From positions 1,270,738 through 1,334,737 of the forward strand of contig NZ_SMDD01000001.1 in NCBI RefSeq assembly GCF_004343255.1: a stretch of 64,000 nucleotides of DNA, given 5' to 3'. Below the pieces are notes generated by a model. The model searched no databases. It had not been told where the DNA came from and was given only the letters and a program-made list of their open reading frames with translations. Made by a program: the position numbers and the translations under genes. Each line of letters opens with the position of its first letter. The stretch's first letter is position 1. The stretch comes from Laceyella sacchari (lineage in GTDB: Bacteria > Bacillota > Bacilli > Thermoactinomycetales > Thermoactinomycetaceae). Below, one piece after another: positions 55,927-64,000 of the stretch.

Positions 55927-56247
55927 ATGAAAGGACAAATTGATGAAACAGATAAAAAGATCATATCTGGTTATCATGCTGCATTGAATATGCATAATTT
56001 AAACAGAGGCACAACCTCTTTCATGCTCGTAAAAACAGAACATTGTCTCGCTTTTATCGACTTTTGTAAAGAGACTGAAGCTGTAACCGATTTATTTCGC
56101 ATCAGTGGAGAATTTAATTATTTAGTGAAGATACAAACGGCAACCGCAGAAGAAATTGCAGAATTTCAAGATGCAATTGCAAAACTGGGACATACCAAGT
56201 CGCTTATTTGTTTAAAAAATATATTTGAAAACAGAGTTGTCCTGTAA
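55927..56247 (+). CDS. Lrp/AsnC-type protein without helix-turn-helix
   Basis: 106 residues. The first 12 residues (MKGQIDETDKKI) are the usual Lrp start and ISGYHAALNMHNLNRGTTSF resumes at the linker before the ligand (RAM) domain, which continues with FCKETEAVTDLFRISGEFNY and LVKIQTATAEEIAEF. The 45 or so residues of the winged helix between these points are absent without breaking the frame. Other Lrp proteins are about 150 residues. It can form RAM oligomers but should not bind DNA, so it may be a stand-alone ligand sensor or a dominant-negative partner. ATG at 55927 follows AGGAGG. Confidence 0.72.
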   Translation: MKGQIDETDKKIISGYHAALNMHNLNRGTTSFMLVKTEHCLAFIDFCKETEAVTDLFRISGEFNYLVKIQTATAEEIAEFQDAIAKLGHTKSLICLKNIFENRVVL

Positions 56248-56531
56248 AGCATGTCTGATGTGATTGGTAACGACCATTTGTTTCGCACGTACAAAGGTCT
56301 ATCATTACTGCCAACCAAAAAAACAGTTTGCATTTATTGATAGTGAGTGGAATCTGAAGGGCTTATAACTCTTTTTCCACCATTCAACCAGTTCCGAATA
56401 GTGCAGAACTGCCGACAGCCTCTTCCTTTGAAAAGTTTGACAGTGAGCAACGTCTGAGTATCATGTTCGTGCCTCTTGCTTATTTCGCCCTTTTGCATCC
56501 ACCTATCCGAAAAGCAGTGAATAGCTTGCTA
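56248..56531. other. Intergenic region, nothing identified
   Basis: 284 bases with no frame longer than 30 codons that has a ribosome binding site, and no strong hairpin. Confidence 0.4.
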
Positions 56532-56585
56532 TTGATAAACAACTGGCATATAATTATAATAATTATCAAATGATAATTATTATAA
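56532..56585 (+). promoter_or_regulatory. Promoter and long palindromic operator of the CDF transporter
   Basis: TTGATA (56532-56537), 17-base spacer, TATAAT (56555-56560). From 56554 to 56585 runs a 32-base palindrome with 15-bp perfect arms around a central AA. Each half is a 7-1-7 unit (TTATAAT-a-ATTATCA and TGATAAT-t-ATTATAA) close to PerR and Fur family sites. It covers the -10 and the transcription start. Confidence 0.75.
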
Positions 56586-56602
56586 AAAGGAGGGCGAACA
56601 TC

Positions 56603-57535
56603 ATTAAATCCCATGATTATCATCATCTCAATCACGTCAAACAGCAGCCAACATCTAAAACCGCCTTATGGATCACCCTGTGCTTGACATTGTTTTTCAC
56701 CATTGTCGAAATCGTCGGCGGATTGCTGTCAAACTCTCTCGCTCTCTTGTCGGATTCGGCACATATGATTTCGGATGTGATCGCGTTGGGATTAAGTTTG
56801 ACCGCTGTCTACCTGGCTGCACGCAAACCGGATCACAAATACACTTTTGGCTTCCTTCGCTTTGAAATCATCGCTTCTTTTTTGAATGGATTGGCGCTCG
56901 CCGCCATATCGGTTGGCATTTTCATCGAGGGCATCCTTCGCATGATCCGGCCCCAAGCAATCAACCTGCGGCTGATGTTGGGGGTCGCTATCGTGGGCTT
57001 ACTGGTAAATTTGGTGTTGACAGTCGTATTAATGCGCCAATCCAAGAAAGAAGAAAATTTGAATATTAAAAGTGCCTTATGGCATTTTTTCGGCGACTTG
57101 CTCAGCTCAGTCGGCATCATTGTTTCCTCTCTGCTTATCATCATAACTGGATACACCCTGTTTGATCCGTTGGTTAGCATGATGATCGGTGGTATCATCT
57201 TCTATGGCGGAGCAAAGATAATTCGAGAATCTTATCTGATCCTGATGGAATCGGTTCCCACCACATTCGACCTTGAGGCCATTCGCAACGACATCCAGTC
57301 GGCACCGGGGGTGGTTGATGTCCACGAAATGCACTTATGGGCGATATCCACTGACCACTACTCGCTGTCAGCGCATGTGTTTGTTCACGAAGATGCGGAT
57401 CCCCTGCGTACCATTCAGACCATCAATCATCTCCTCAGGGAGACGTACGGCATCGAACATTCGACGATTCAAGCGGAACATCCTGCCATTCATGATCATG
57501 GCGAATATGGGAAACAATTTTTGGCCTCACACTGA
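56603..57535 (+). CDS. CzcD-like CDF metal exporter, unusual start codon
   Basis: About 310 residues, six membrane segments. His-rich N-terminus (SHDYHHLNHVK), SNSLALLSDSAHMISDVIAL (segment 2 metal site), ALWHFFGDLLSSVGII (segment 5, HxxxD), and a C-terminal domain ending HPAIHDHGEYGKQ. Zn, Co or Cd efflux of the CzcD type. The only in-frame ATG lies at 56570 in the operator, upstream of the ribosome binding site AAAGGAGG (56586-56593); the codons at proper spacing are ATC (56600) and ATT (56603). ATT start or a leaderless ATG at 56570 are both possible, so the 5' end is uncertain. Confidence 0.83.
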   Translation: MKSHDYHHLNHVKQQPTSKTALWITLCLTLFFTIVEIVGGLLSNSLALLSDSAHMISDVIALGLSLTAVYLAARKPDHKYTFGFLRFEIIASFLNGLALAAISVGIFIEGILRMIRPQAINLRLMLGVAIVGLLVNLVLTVVLMRQSKKEENLNIKSALWHFFGDLLSSVGIIVSSLLIIITGYTLFDPLVSMMIGGIIFYGGAKIIRESYLILMESVPTTFDLEAIRNDIQSAPGVVDVHEMHLWAISTDHYSLSAHVFVHEDADPLRTIQTINHLLRETYGIEHSTIQAEHPAIHDHGEYGKQFLASH

Positions 57536-57548
57536 TCGGGAGAATAAT

Positions 57549-57582
57549 CAACACCCAGACTAATAACGGTCTGGGTGTTTTA
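57549..57582 (+). terminator. Terminator of the CzcD-like gene
   Basis: ACACCCAGACC-like left arm pairing with GGTCTGGGTGT, T tail, just after the stop. Confidence 0.75.
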
Positions 57583-57918
57583 ATGAACGCCTGCATGATG
57601 GAAAGGAAACCTCTGGCGGATAATTGGGGGTCAAGCATTTCATTAGCAATATGCATAAAATTACAGATCCCGCAACCCGTCATTTGACAATGATCTCAAC
57701 TTCTTCACACCCGTCATATACCATTATGAAAATAAATTGCCGTAAATAACCTTATCTTTGTTGAAATGGCATGATTATGTGGTGCAAACAGGTAAATATT
57801 CACACCATGATGCAAATTGCCATATTTAAATGTTATAATAAATTTGATATTGACAATACAATGAACTATGCCATTTTCCCAACACGAAATATGAAACAAT
57901 GATGAAAGGTGTGAATTT
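57583..57918. other. Intergenic region upstream of gltP
   Basis: 336 bases. No gene with a ribosome binding site. A pair of similar segments around 57765 and 57810 (TGGTGCAAAC and GATGCAAATTGCC) is too weak to call. Promoter of gltP expected here. Confidence 0.4.
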
Positions 57919-59151
57919 ATGAAGAAACTCTCACTGACAACCAAAATTTTAATCGGTATTATTCTCGGTCTTATCGTCGGTGTCATCTTGAACTTATTTT
58001 TGCCCGAACTATTCAAAACATTAAACAATTATTTGTTTGACCCGATCAGCGTCTTGTTTATTAAAGCGATTAAAATGGTTGTAGTCCCCTTGGTTTTCTT
58101 CTCCTTGGTGGCAGGGGCTGCAGGCATTGCCGATCCCAAGAAACTGGGACGGATCGGCATAAAGACCATCGTTCTTTACATTCTCACCACTGCGGTTGCG
58201 ATCACCATCGCCTTGGTATTGGCCAACTTCATTGAACCCGGTGTGGGTACCAGCATTGAGAAGCCGGCTGAAAAGCCGAAAATTGAAGCAGCTCCAAGCA
58301 TGAAAGACACTCTGTTGAACATCATTCCTGAAAACCCGGTGTCGGCGATGGCCAATGCCGACATGTTGCAAATTATTTTCTTCGCGTTGCTGTTTGGTAT
58401 CGGTATGGCCTTGTTGGGAAACAAAGTGGACCAAGTGCGGCAGTTTATCGAGCAAGGCAATGAGATCATGCTGAAATTGGTAACCATTATCATGGCTTGT
58501 GCACCATATGCCGCTTTTGCGTTAATGGCGCGGGCGGTCGGGCAAGCCGGCATCGACTTGATCGGCTCGATGGCGTGGTACATGATCACCTTGATCTTGG
58601 CATTGATCGTTCACATGGGAATCACTTACAGTGCGTTGCTAAGCTTGTTCGCCAAATACAACCCAATACAGTTCTTTAAGAAAATGGGGCGGGCAATGGA
58701 GGTAGCTTTCACCACCAGCAGCAGTGCAGCCACGTTGCCAGTCACCATGGAAGTGGCTGAGAAAGACTTTAACGTTCCCAAGTCAATCAGTAGCTTCGTT
58801 TTGCCACTGGGAGCCACCATTAATATGGATGGTACCGCTATCATGCAAGGGGTGGCTGCGCTGTTCATCGCGCAATTGTATGGCATCCCGCTAGGGTTGG
58901 AAGAGCAATTGGTCATCATCCTGACAGCCACATTGGCTTCCATCGGTACAGCTGCCGTTCCCGGAGCCGGTTTGATCATGCTGACCATGGTGTTGCAATC
59001 GGTCGGCCTGCCGGTGGAGGGCATCGCGATTGTGTTGGGGGTAGACCGCTTGCTCGATATGAGCCGGACGGCAACCAACATCACTGGAGACGTGTGTGTA
59101 GCGGTCGTTGTCGCCAAAGGAGAAAAAGACAAAGAAGAGCAAGTAGCATAA
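57919..59151 (+). CDS. gltP: Dicarboxylate/amino acid:cation symporter (glutamate:Na/H, GltP/GltT type)
   Basis: 410 residues. Eight membrane segments plus hairpin loops typical of the DAACS family: FTTSSSAATLPVTMEVAEKD (HP1), ATINMDGTAIMQGVAALFIA (TM7 NMDGT) and GVDRLLDMSRTATNITGDVC (HP2/TM8 with the aspartates binding substrate amino group). Takes up glutamate or aspartate with H or Na. AAAGGTG precedes the ATG at 57919. Single gene with terminator. Confidence 0.92.
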   Translation: MKKLSLTTKILIGIILGLIVGVILNLFLPELFKTLNNYLFDPISVLFIKAIKMVVVPLVFFSLVAGAAGIADPKKLGRIGIKTIVLYILTTAVAITIALVLANFIEPGVGTSIEKPAEKPKIEAAPSMKDTLLNIIPENPVSAMANADMLQIIFFALLFGIGMALLGNKVDQVRQFIEQGNEIMLKLVTIIMACAPYAAFALMARAVGQAGIDLIGSMAWYMITLILALIVHMGITYSALLSLFAKYNPIQFFKKMGRAMEVAFTTSSSAATLPVTMEVAEKDFNVPKSISSFVLPLGATINMDGTAIMQGVAALFIAQLYGIPLGLEEQLVIILTATLASIGTAAVPGAGLIMLTMVLQSVGLPVEGIAIVLGVDRLLDMSRTATNITGDVCVAVVVAKGEKDKEEQVA

Positions 59152-59160
59152 CCATCTACA

Positions 59161-59197
59161 AAAAAGCCTCCTTTCGTAAGCGGAAAGGAGGCTCCTT
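59161..59197. terminator. Terminator of gltP
   Basis: AAGCCTCCTTTC / GGAAAGGAGGCT, 12-bp stem with a T-rich tail; it also faces the convergent gene at 59224. Confidence 0.8.
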
Positions 59198-59223
59198 GTT
59201 TTGTTCCGCACACAGGTGTCAAC

Positions 59224-59502
59224 CTACGTCATCCATTCCACGCGTTGCAACACCCGGTGCTTCATCAGGGCCAAAATAAAGTCCACATAATAATCTTGGC
59301 GCACAATCACCCGATATTCATGATTGGGGTATGCGTAAAACAGCACATCCGTATGCACATCATTATCCTCAAACAGCTCTTGCACCCGCTTGATCGCTTC
59401 CATGATCGCTCCATCCAAGCAACGGATGTCAAATTCAACATCGTTTCCATTCGCTTTTTCCTGCATGTTCAACTTCAGCTTGTCATATTCGTATCGCAGC
59501 AT
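59224..59502 (-). CDS. Hypothetical protein (92 aa)
   Basis: MLRYEYDKLKLNMQEKANGN, DVEFDIRCLDGAIMEAIKRV and VLFYAYPNHEYRVIVRQDYY: small mixed fold, likely a single alpha/beta domain; Bacillales proteins of this type are uncharacterised. AAAGGAG precedes the ATG at 59502. It follows the NhaD/ArsB gene on the same strand at 12 bases, so they form an operon. Confidence 0.7.
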   Translation of the reverse strand: MLRYEYDKLKLNMQEKANGNDVEFDIRCLDGAIMEAIKRVQELFEDNDVHTDVLFYAYPNHEYRVIVRQDYYVDFILALMKHRVLQRVEWMT

Positions 59503-59514
59503 GAGCTCTCTCCT

Positions 59515-60795
59515 TTACACCAAATAACGGAAATAGACATAGACGCTGGCCAAGACGATAGACAACAACATCAGGGGAAAACCGACCTTCAGGTACTTGA
59601 TGAAAGTGATTGGATGCCCTTCTTTGCCTGACATGCCGGCAACAATCAGATTCGCACTCGCCCCAATCAACGTACCATTGCCACCAAGGCAGGCACCCAG
59701 CGCCAAACTCCACCACAACGGCTCCAAATTGCTGACCCCCATTTGCCCCATCTCTTGAATCATGGGAATCATCGTGGCCACAAACGGAATGTTGTCAAGA
59801 AAAGCGGACGCGAACGCGCTGAGCCACAGGATCAACATCGACGTTACCACCACATCGCCCTTCGTCAGTTCAATCGCTTGCTCCGCCAATTGGGCGATGA
59901 CTCCTGTTTCAATCAAGCCCGACACGAGGACAAACAAACCGACAAAAAAGAAAATCGTCATCCATTCCACTTTTGTGAACGCTTCTTCCATTGTGTGCTC
60001 ACCCGTCAACAGCAACAACAGGAAGGCGCCGCCGAGAGCAACGGTGGCCGACTCCAGATGTAACAACTGGTGCGTGAAAAAGCCCAGAATCGTCAGCCCC
60101 AAAACAATCAAACATTTGCGGAGTAGCTTATGATCGGTAATAACTGCTTTTTCATCCAGTTTCATAATGCTTTCTTTCAGTTCGGGCGTGGTTTGAATCT
60201 GCTTCCGATATATTAACACAAAAATCGGTACATAGACGGCCATGATGATTATAGTAATCGGAGTTAAGTTCTCGATAAAGGCCATGAACGTCAATTCTTT
60301 CACCGCGCTGCCGATCATAATGTTGGGCGGATCACCGATCAGTGTCGCCGTCCCTCCCACATTGGAAGCGATAATCTGGGTGATCAAAAACGGGACCGGG
60401 GGCACTCGCAACTGACGGGTAATGCTAAACGTGACAGGCACCATAAGGAGCACGGTGGTAACATTGTCCAAAAAGGCCGATCCCAGGGCCGTGATCAGTG
60501 TCAACGAAATTAATATCCGAACAGGGTCCCCTTTGGCCCGCTTAGCCGCCACCACTGATATATACTTGAATAATCCCGTCTCAGCAGTGATGCTGACTAT
60601 GATCATCATGCCGATGAGCAACCCCAACGTATTGAAATCGATGTGATGGATGGCAGTTTCTTGATCGATAATTCCCAACGCCACCATCAGTCCTCCGCCA
60701 ATCATGGCAACAATGGTGCGATGAATTTTCTCAGAAATAATTAAGGCATAAATCACCAAAAAAATGCCTATGGCCAAAATAGCTTGTTGTTCCAT
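59515..60795 (-). CDS. NhaD/ArsB/CitM ion-transporter superfamily protein
   Basis: 426 residues, about 12 membrane segments. HIDFNTLGLLIGMMIIVSIT, GSAFLDNVTTVLLMVPVTFS and SNVGGTATLIGDPPNIMIGS match the NhaD/arsenite-transporter consensus; the second repeat has SAFASAFLDNIPFVATMIPM and GGNGTLIGASANLIVAGMSG. Na/H antiport is more likely than arsenite export since no arsenic genes are near. ATG at 60795 follows GAGGAGG by 6 bases. Operon with the 92-residue gene. Confidence 0.88.
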   Translation of the reverse strand: MEQQAILAIGIFLVIYALIISEKIHRTIVAMIGGGLMVALGIIDQETAIHHIDFNTLGLLIGMMIIVSITAETGLFKYISVVAAKRAKGDPVRILISLTLITALGSAFLDNVTTVLLMVPVTFSITRQLRVPPVPFLITQIIASNVGGTATLIGDPPNIMIGSAVKELTFMAFIENLTPITIIIMAVYVPIFVLIYRKQIQTTPELKESIMKLDEKAVITDHKLLRKCLIVLGLTILGFFTHQLLHLESATVALGGAFLLLLLTGEHTMEEAFTKVEWMTIFFFVGLFVLVSGLIETGVIAQLAEQAIELTKGDVVVTSMLILWLSAFASAFLDNIPFVATMIPMIQEMGQMGVSNLEPLWWSLALGACLGGNGTLIGASANLIVAGMSGKEGHPITFIKYLKVGFPLMLLSIVLASVYVYFRYLV

Positions 60796-61047
60796 ATCGT
60801 ACCTCCTCAATTCTTATTTATTTATATCCACATAAAATGTGTATATAAATAACTGTGATCAGCGATGCTTTATCGCTTTACAATACAAAAGCAGACATGA
60901 CAAAAGGAGACCGCCAAGTGGCAGTCTCCTCCTAAATCATGTTCCGTATATTCATTTTTATACCATTATATAAAAACACTCGGGAATTGTAAAGGAATCG
61001 ACAAGCCCAACGAAAATTTGCGATTACGCCCGTGGTACACCCTCATT
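60796..61047. other. Intergenic region
   Basis: Contains the terminator of the next gene (60900-60931) and the promoter region of the transporter; nothing else seen. Confidence 0.4.
60900..60931 (-). terminator. Terminator of the DUF2294-like gene
   Basis: Imperfect AGGAGAC / GTCTCCT stem with the minus-strand tail TTTTG. It resembles the terminator at 61465 in sequence, as if one arose from the other. Confidence 0.6.
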
Positions 61048-61413
61048 TTATGGAATATCAAACACTGTTTTATCCATGCAATAAATATCCAATGTCAGTC
61101 CATTGTCGATAAAAATATTTGGCTGTCCAGATAAGACGGCCTGGCCGGTAATCTCGGCAAGCATGGAACGCATATAGTTGTGATATTCCCTCTCTTTCAT
61201 TTCCTGCAAGATTGGATCGATCCGTCTCCCACGAATAGACATGCGTGGAGAAACCTCCTTCATGATTGAAGCATTCCCGGCAATAATGAAAATCTTATCT
61301 TGGTGCACAATCGCTTCCACATCTTTGCGCACGGCCCCAAATAACTGACGTTGTCCTTCACTGTACGCATCACAAATCATTTTCTGGATTGCTGGCTGAT
61401 TACTTATTTGCAT
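61048..61413 (-). CDS. DUF2294-like protein (121 aa)
   Basis: QPAIQKMICDAYSEGQRQLF, GAVRKDVEAIVHQDKIFIIA and GNASIMKEVSPRMSI followed by MRSMLAEITGQAVLSGQPNI: resembles DUF2294 (Na-dependent transport-associated) proteins, moderate confidence. Function unknown. ATG at 61413 follows AAAGGGG by 8 bases. It lies between the NhaD-type and OpuD genes on the same strand but has its own terminators, so it may be separately expressed. Confidence 0.6.
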   Translation of the reverse strand: MQISNQPAIQKMICDAYSEGQRQLFGAVRKDVEAIVHQDKIFIIAGNASIMKEVSPRMSIRGRRIDPILQEMKEREYHNYMRSMLAEITGQAVLSGQPNIFIDNGLTLDIYCMDKTVFDIP

Positions 61414-61464
61414 CTTCCCTACCCCTTTCTTACGTTCAGCTTCTGGCCGTGGGAATGGAAAAGA

Positions 61465-61500
61465 CAAAAGGAGCCCATCGGTGACAGGCTCCTCCTAAAA
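61465..61500 (-). terminator. Terminator of opuD
   Basis: AGGAGCC / GGCTCCT with TTTTG in the minus direction. Confidence 0.65.
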
Positions 61501-61563
61501 ATCCAGATTTAATCTTTTCAGTAATACTATGCACCGAAAACATCCACTTCATACATCCGTCGT

Positions 61564-63111
61564 TCACAATTCAGCATTTTTGGCAGATGTCTCCAGTTGA
61601 TCCGTATATTTAACTTTTACAGCCGCAGAACGCTCTTGCTGGAATGACTTCATCAGTGAAACAATCACTCCGAACAAAATGAAAATGAAAGGGAAAGAGG
61701 CAATAATGGAAGTTGTCTGCAACGCCTCCAATCCACCTGAATAAAGCAACACCGCGGCCGACGAGGAAATGATAAAGCCCCAGATATACTTAACGCGATT
61801 TGGTGGATTTAAAGACCCGTTTGTTGTCTGCATTCCTAACACAAACGTGGCTGAATCGGCCGAAGTGATGAAAAAGGTGGCGATCAACAAGACGGCCAAC
61901 ACTGTCATCACCAGTCCAAGCGGATATTGTTGTAACACGTCAAACAACACCACTTCCGTACCTTTGTCATTCATCGTCTCAAATAAGGGAAGCCCTTGGT
62001 TGATGTCCAGATGTAAGCCCGCTCCGCCAAAAACGGCGAACCAAATAGCGCAAAAAGTGGTCGGTACCAGAAGAACGCCGATAATAAACTCCCTTACCGT
62101 TCTCCCTTTGGAAACACGGGCGATAAATGTGCCGACAAACGGAGCCCAAGCAATCCACCACGCCCAATAAAAAACGGTCCAATTCTGAACCCAATCATTC
62201 GCTTCGGGTTGGAACGGAGCCATGTAAAAGCTCATCGCGGGAAGGTTCTGCAGATACCCGCCGATGGTGCTGATCAGCAAATTCATAAGAAACTTTGTAG
62301 GCCCGGCGAATAAAAGGAACAACAGCAACAACAAGGCCAACAAGATATTGAGATTGCTCAAATATTGAATGCCTTTGCTCAAACCTGTAACCGCAGACAA
62401 CAAAAACAAACACGTCACCACAACGATGATAATCAGTTGGGTGGTGAAATTATTATCAATGGAAGTAAGATATGAAATCCCCCCACCGATTTGGGCGGCA
62501 CCAAAGCCCAATGACGTCGCGACGCCAAACACGGTGGCAAAAACGGCAATCACATCGATCACTTTGCCGATCGGGCCGTTCACCTTTTCTTTCAACAAGG
62601 GATAAAAAATGTGACTGATAAGTCCGGGGGTTTTTTTTCGGAAATTAAAGTAAGCCAACGCCAAGGCCAACACACTATAAGTTCCCCAAGGGTGAAGACC
62701 CCAATGGAAGAAAGAGTAACGCATAGCCATTCGTGCAGCTTCTGGCGTTTGTCCTTCACCTACAGGCGGTATGTGATAATGGGAAAGCGGTTCAGCCACT
62801 CCCCAAAACACAAGCCCGATTCCCATACCGGCGCTAAACAGCATGGCAAACCAGCTGATTCGACTGTACTCAGGCTGATCATCGTCTTTGCCCAGCTTGA
62901 TTTTGCCATACGGGCTAAAAACCAAATAGAGGGAAAAAATGAGGAATCCAGTGGCGGAAAAGAGGTAAAACCATCCAAACCGATCTTGGAGAAACGTTTG
63001 GATCATAGAGGTAACACTGGCAAGACTTTTGGGTGCTACCACACCCCATGCAATAAACAGAACAGACAATACGATGGAAATGAAAAACACATTGGCAATT
63101 TTTTTCTTCAT
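61564..63111 (-). CDS. opuD: BCCT family glycine betaine transporter, OpuD type
   Basis: 515 residues, 12 membrane segments. The substrate site WTVFYWAWWIAWAPFVGTFI followed by ARVSKGRTVREFIIG, and GMGIGLVFWGVAEPLSHY, are BCCT signatures. Imports glycine betaine with Na or H for osmoprotection. The AAAGGGAG before the ATG at 63111 is good. The C-terminal tail (SFQQERSAAVKVKYTDQLET) may sense osmotic strain. Single gene. Confidence 0.92.
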   Translation of the reverse strand: MKKKIANVFFISIVLSVLFIAWGVVAPKSLASVTSMIQTFLQDRFGWFYLFSATGFLIFSLYLVFSPYGKIKLGKDDDQPEYSRISWFAMLFSAGMGIGLVFWGVAEPLSHYHIPPVGEGQTPEAARMAMRYSFFHWGLHPWGTYSVLALALAYFNFRKKTPGLISHIFYPLLKEKVNGPIGKVIDVIAVFATVFGVATSLGFGAAQIGGGISYLTSIDNNFTTQLIIIVVVTCLFLLSAVTGLSKGIQYLSNLNILLALLLLLFLLFAGPTKFLMNLLISTIGGYLQNLPAMSFYMAPFQPEANDWVQNWTVFYWAWWIAWAPFVGTFIARVSKGRTVREFIIGVLLVPTTFCAIWFAVFGGAGLHLDINQGLPLFETMNDKGTEVVLFDVLQQYPLGLVMTVLAVLLIATFFITSADSATFVLGMQTTNGSLNPPNRVKYIWGFIISSSAAVLLYSGGLEALQTTSIIASFPFIFILFGVIVSLMKSFQQERSAAVKVKYTDQLETSAKNAEL

Positions 63112-63261
63112 GATTCTCCCTTTCTAAATGGAATAATCTGTCTGCCGAATCCGGCTTACTTAACCAATGTAACACACATTGGACAAGATTGCATGTCCGC
63201 CTGAGCAAAACCCGGGAGCTGACGCCCTCCTAGTCGACTTTAAATAATTGAACTACAAGAA

Positions 63262-63294
63262 AAAGAAAAGCCAACCGTTTACTAACGGATGGCC
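63262..63294 (-). terminator. Terminator of the methyltransferase gene
   Basis: GCCATCCGTT / AACGGTTGGC stem with TTTTCTTTTTC on the minus strand. Confidence 0.75.
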
Positions 63295-63326
63295 GGAAGA
63301 AAACATATTTTTCACTATGCTCCATC

Positions 63327-64000
63327 TCAAGAATCAAATGTTCCCATTACAACTCGAAAGCCTCTAATCCCCGAATAGGGGTAGTTGAGATTCCCGTACT
63401 CATGATAAGCCCATTGTTTCAACTTTTCCACAGAATTCTCCAATGCTTCATCACTTATTCCAAAAGTTGATGATCCGGCTCTTGTCGCAAAGTGCTCAAT
63501 TTTTTGTAAGAACGTTTCGTGCACCGGCCAGGTAGATAAAGTCAGAATCCGACTCTTCCCTCCAATTTCCTCGAGGTACTTAGCAATCTCATGATCATCC
63601 GTTACTCCAAATGGTCGGTTAGGGCGTTCATTTTGTTCAAAAATGAATTTTTCCCATTGTCTCCTTACCTTTACTGTTGGCGGAGCGACCACCCAATATT
63701 CTTCTCCATGCAAAAAAACACCATTCTCCTTCAACACTCGCTTTGCTTCCTGAAGTACACCTTTCCAATTGGAGATATGTCGTAAAACTTTTGTTCCCCA
63801 TACCATATCGAAACGTGAATTTTCAAACGGGAGATGGGTTGCATCCGCTTGAAATACTTCGACCTGGTTTATATGATCTATGTTGGCAATTTTATCTTTG
63901 AATTTGGACAACATATTATTAGAAATGTCGATTCCCGTATACGCGTATCCTTTTTTTATGAAGGGAATTGCCATTCTTCCCGTACCGACACCAACTTCGC
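63327..64000 (-). CDS. Class I SAM-dependent methyltransferase (partial, 5' end outside window)
   Basis: 224 codons visible; the start lies beyond the right edge. The first complete residues EVGVGTGRMAIPF are SAM motif I, followed by YAYTGIDIS (acidic ribose ligand), VEVFQADATHLPFENSRFDM (motif III-IV) and VLKENGVFLHGEEYWVV. This is the Methyltransf_11/25 type, usually acting on small molecules or lipids such as menaquinone precursors. Acceptor unknown. Terminator at 63262. Confidence 0.8.
   Translation of the reverse strand, partial: EVGVGTGRMAIPFIKKGYAYTGIDISNNMLSKFKDKIANIDHINQVEVFQADATHLPFENSRFDMVWGTKVLRHISNWKGVLQEAKRVLKENGVFLHGEEYWVVAPPTVKVRRQWEKFIFEQNERPNRPFGVTDDHEIAKYLEEIGGKSRILTLSTWPVHETFLQKIEHFATRAGSSTFGISDEALENSVEKLKQWAYHEYGNLNYPYSGIRGFRVVMGTFDS

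Overview
This is a chromosomal window from a spore-forming, low-to-mid GC Gram-positive bacterium of the order Bacillales. The evidence is a set of typical Bacillus-type proteins: GltC with GltB and GltD, YunB, NucB, CtaG, a cytochrome c-551-type lipoprotein, YneB, YnzC (DUF896), OpuD, GltP, rifampicin phosphotransferase and a thermolysin-type protease. Strong AGGAGG ribosome binding sites and T-tailed terminators agree with this. A member of Thermoactinomycetaceae (Polycladomyces or Kroppenstedtia type) is my best guess, by inference only. I saw no rRNA, tRNA, CRISPR array, intact insertion sequence or prophage.

Layout. 0-5.7 kb: secreted peptidases and hydrolases, small unknown genes, DinB-fold protein, MGT-type glycosyltransferase. 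5.8-13 kb: gltC divergent from gltB-gltD (glutamate synthase). 13.4-15.5 kb: a three-gene lipid-type operon (OlsB-like N-acyltransferase, LpxL-like acyltransferase, DedA). 16.2-17.6 kb: TusA and DsrE sulfur-carrier pair and DUF3817. 17.6-23.9 kb: GAF sensor, serine hydrolase, S1 protein, deoxynucleoside kinase, XRE and TetR regulators, flavodoxin-like reductase. 24-26 kb: ABC exporter behind an 18-codon leader peptide and alternative RNA pairings. 26-31.4 kb: yunB, M42 peptidase, yneB, ynzC, CDF transporter, winged-helix regulator. 31.5-38 kb: PHP phosphoesterase, EamA exporter, two glycosyltransferases, cytochrome c-551 type lipoprotein, ctaG.

38.1-41.7 kb is a decayed, gene-poor stretch with a broken serine hydrolase, a second fragment of the same family and chimeric remnants; inside it lie intact nucB and a secreted protein of unknown function. 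41.7-46.6 kb: Nif3-like protein, then a likely electrophile or quinone stress cluster (reductase, HxlR regulator, VOC protein, alpha/beta hydrolase), then a DUF2087 regulator with a GIY-YIG protein. 46.7-49.4 kb: rph. 49.7-53.5 kb: small genes, secreted metalloprotease, amino acid permease. 53.6-57.6 kb: a gene of unknown function under a Fur-type box, a very basic 44-residue peptide gene, remnants, a VOC protein, an Lrp-family protein lacking its helix-turn-helix, and a CzcD-like CDF transporter under a long palindromic operator. 57.9-64 kb: GltP, NhaD/ArsB-type and BCCT transporters and a truncated methyltransferase.

The best leads for undescribed biology are the acyltransferase-DedA operon, the leader-peptide-controlled ABC exporter, the iron-box gene at 53.8 kb, the CDF gene without a canonical start codon, the cationic peptide at 54.9 kb, and a three-half-site operator-like motif present five times between 30 and 47 kb.
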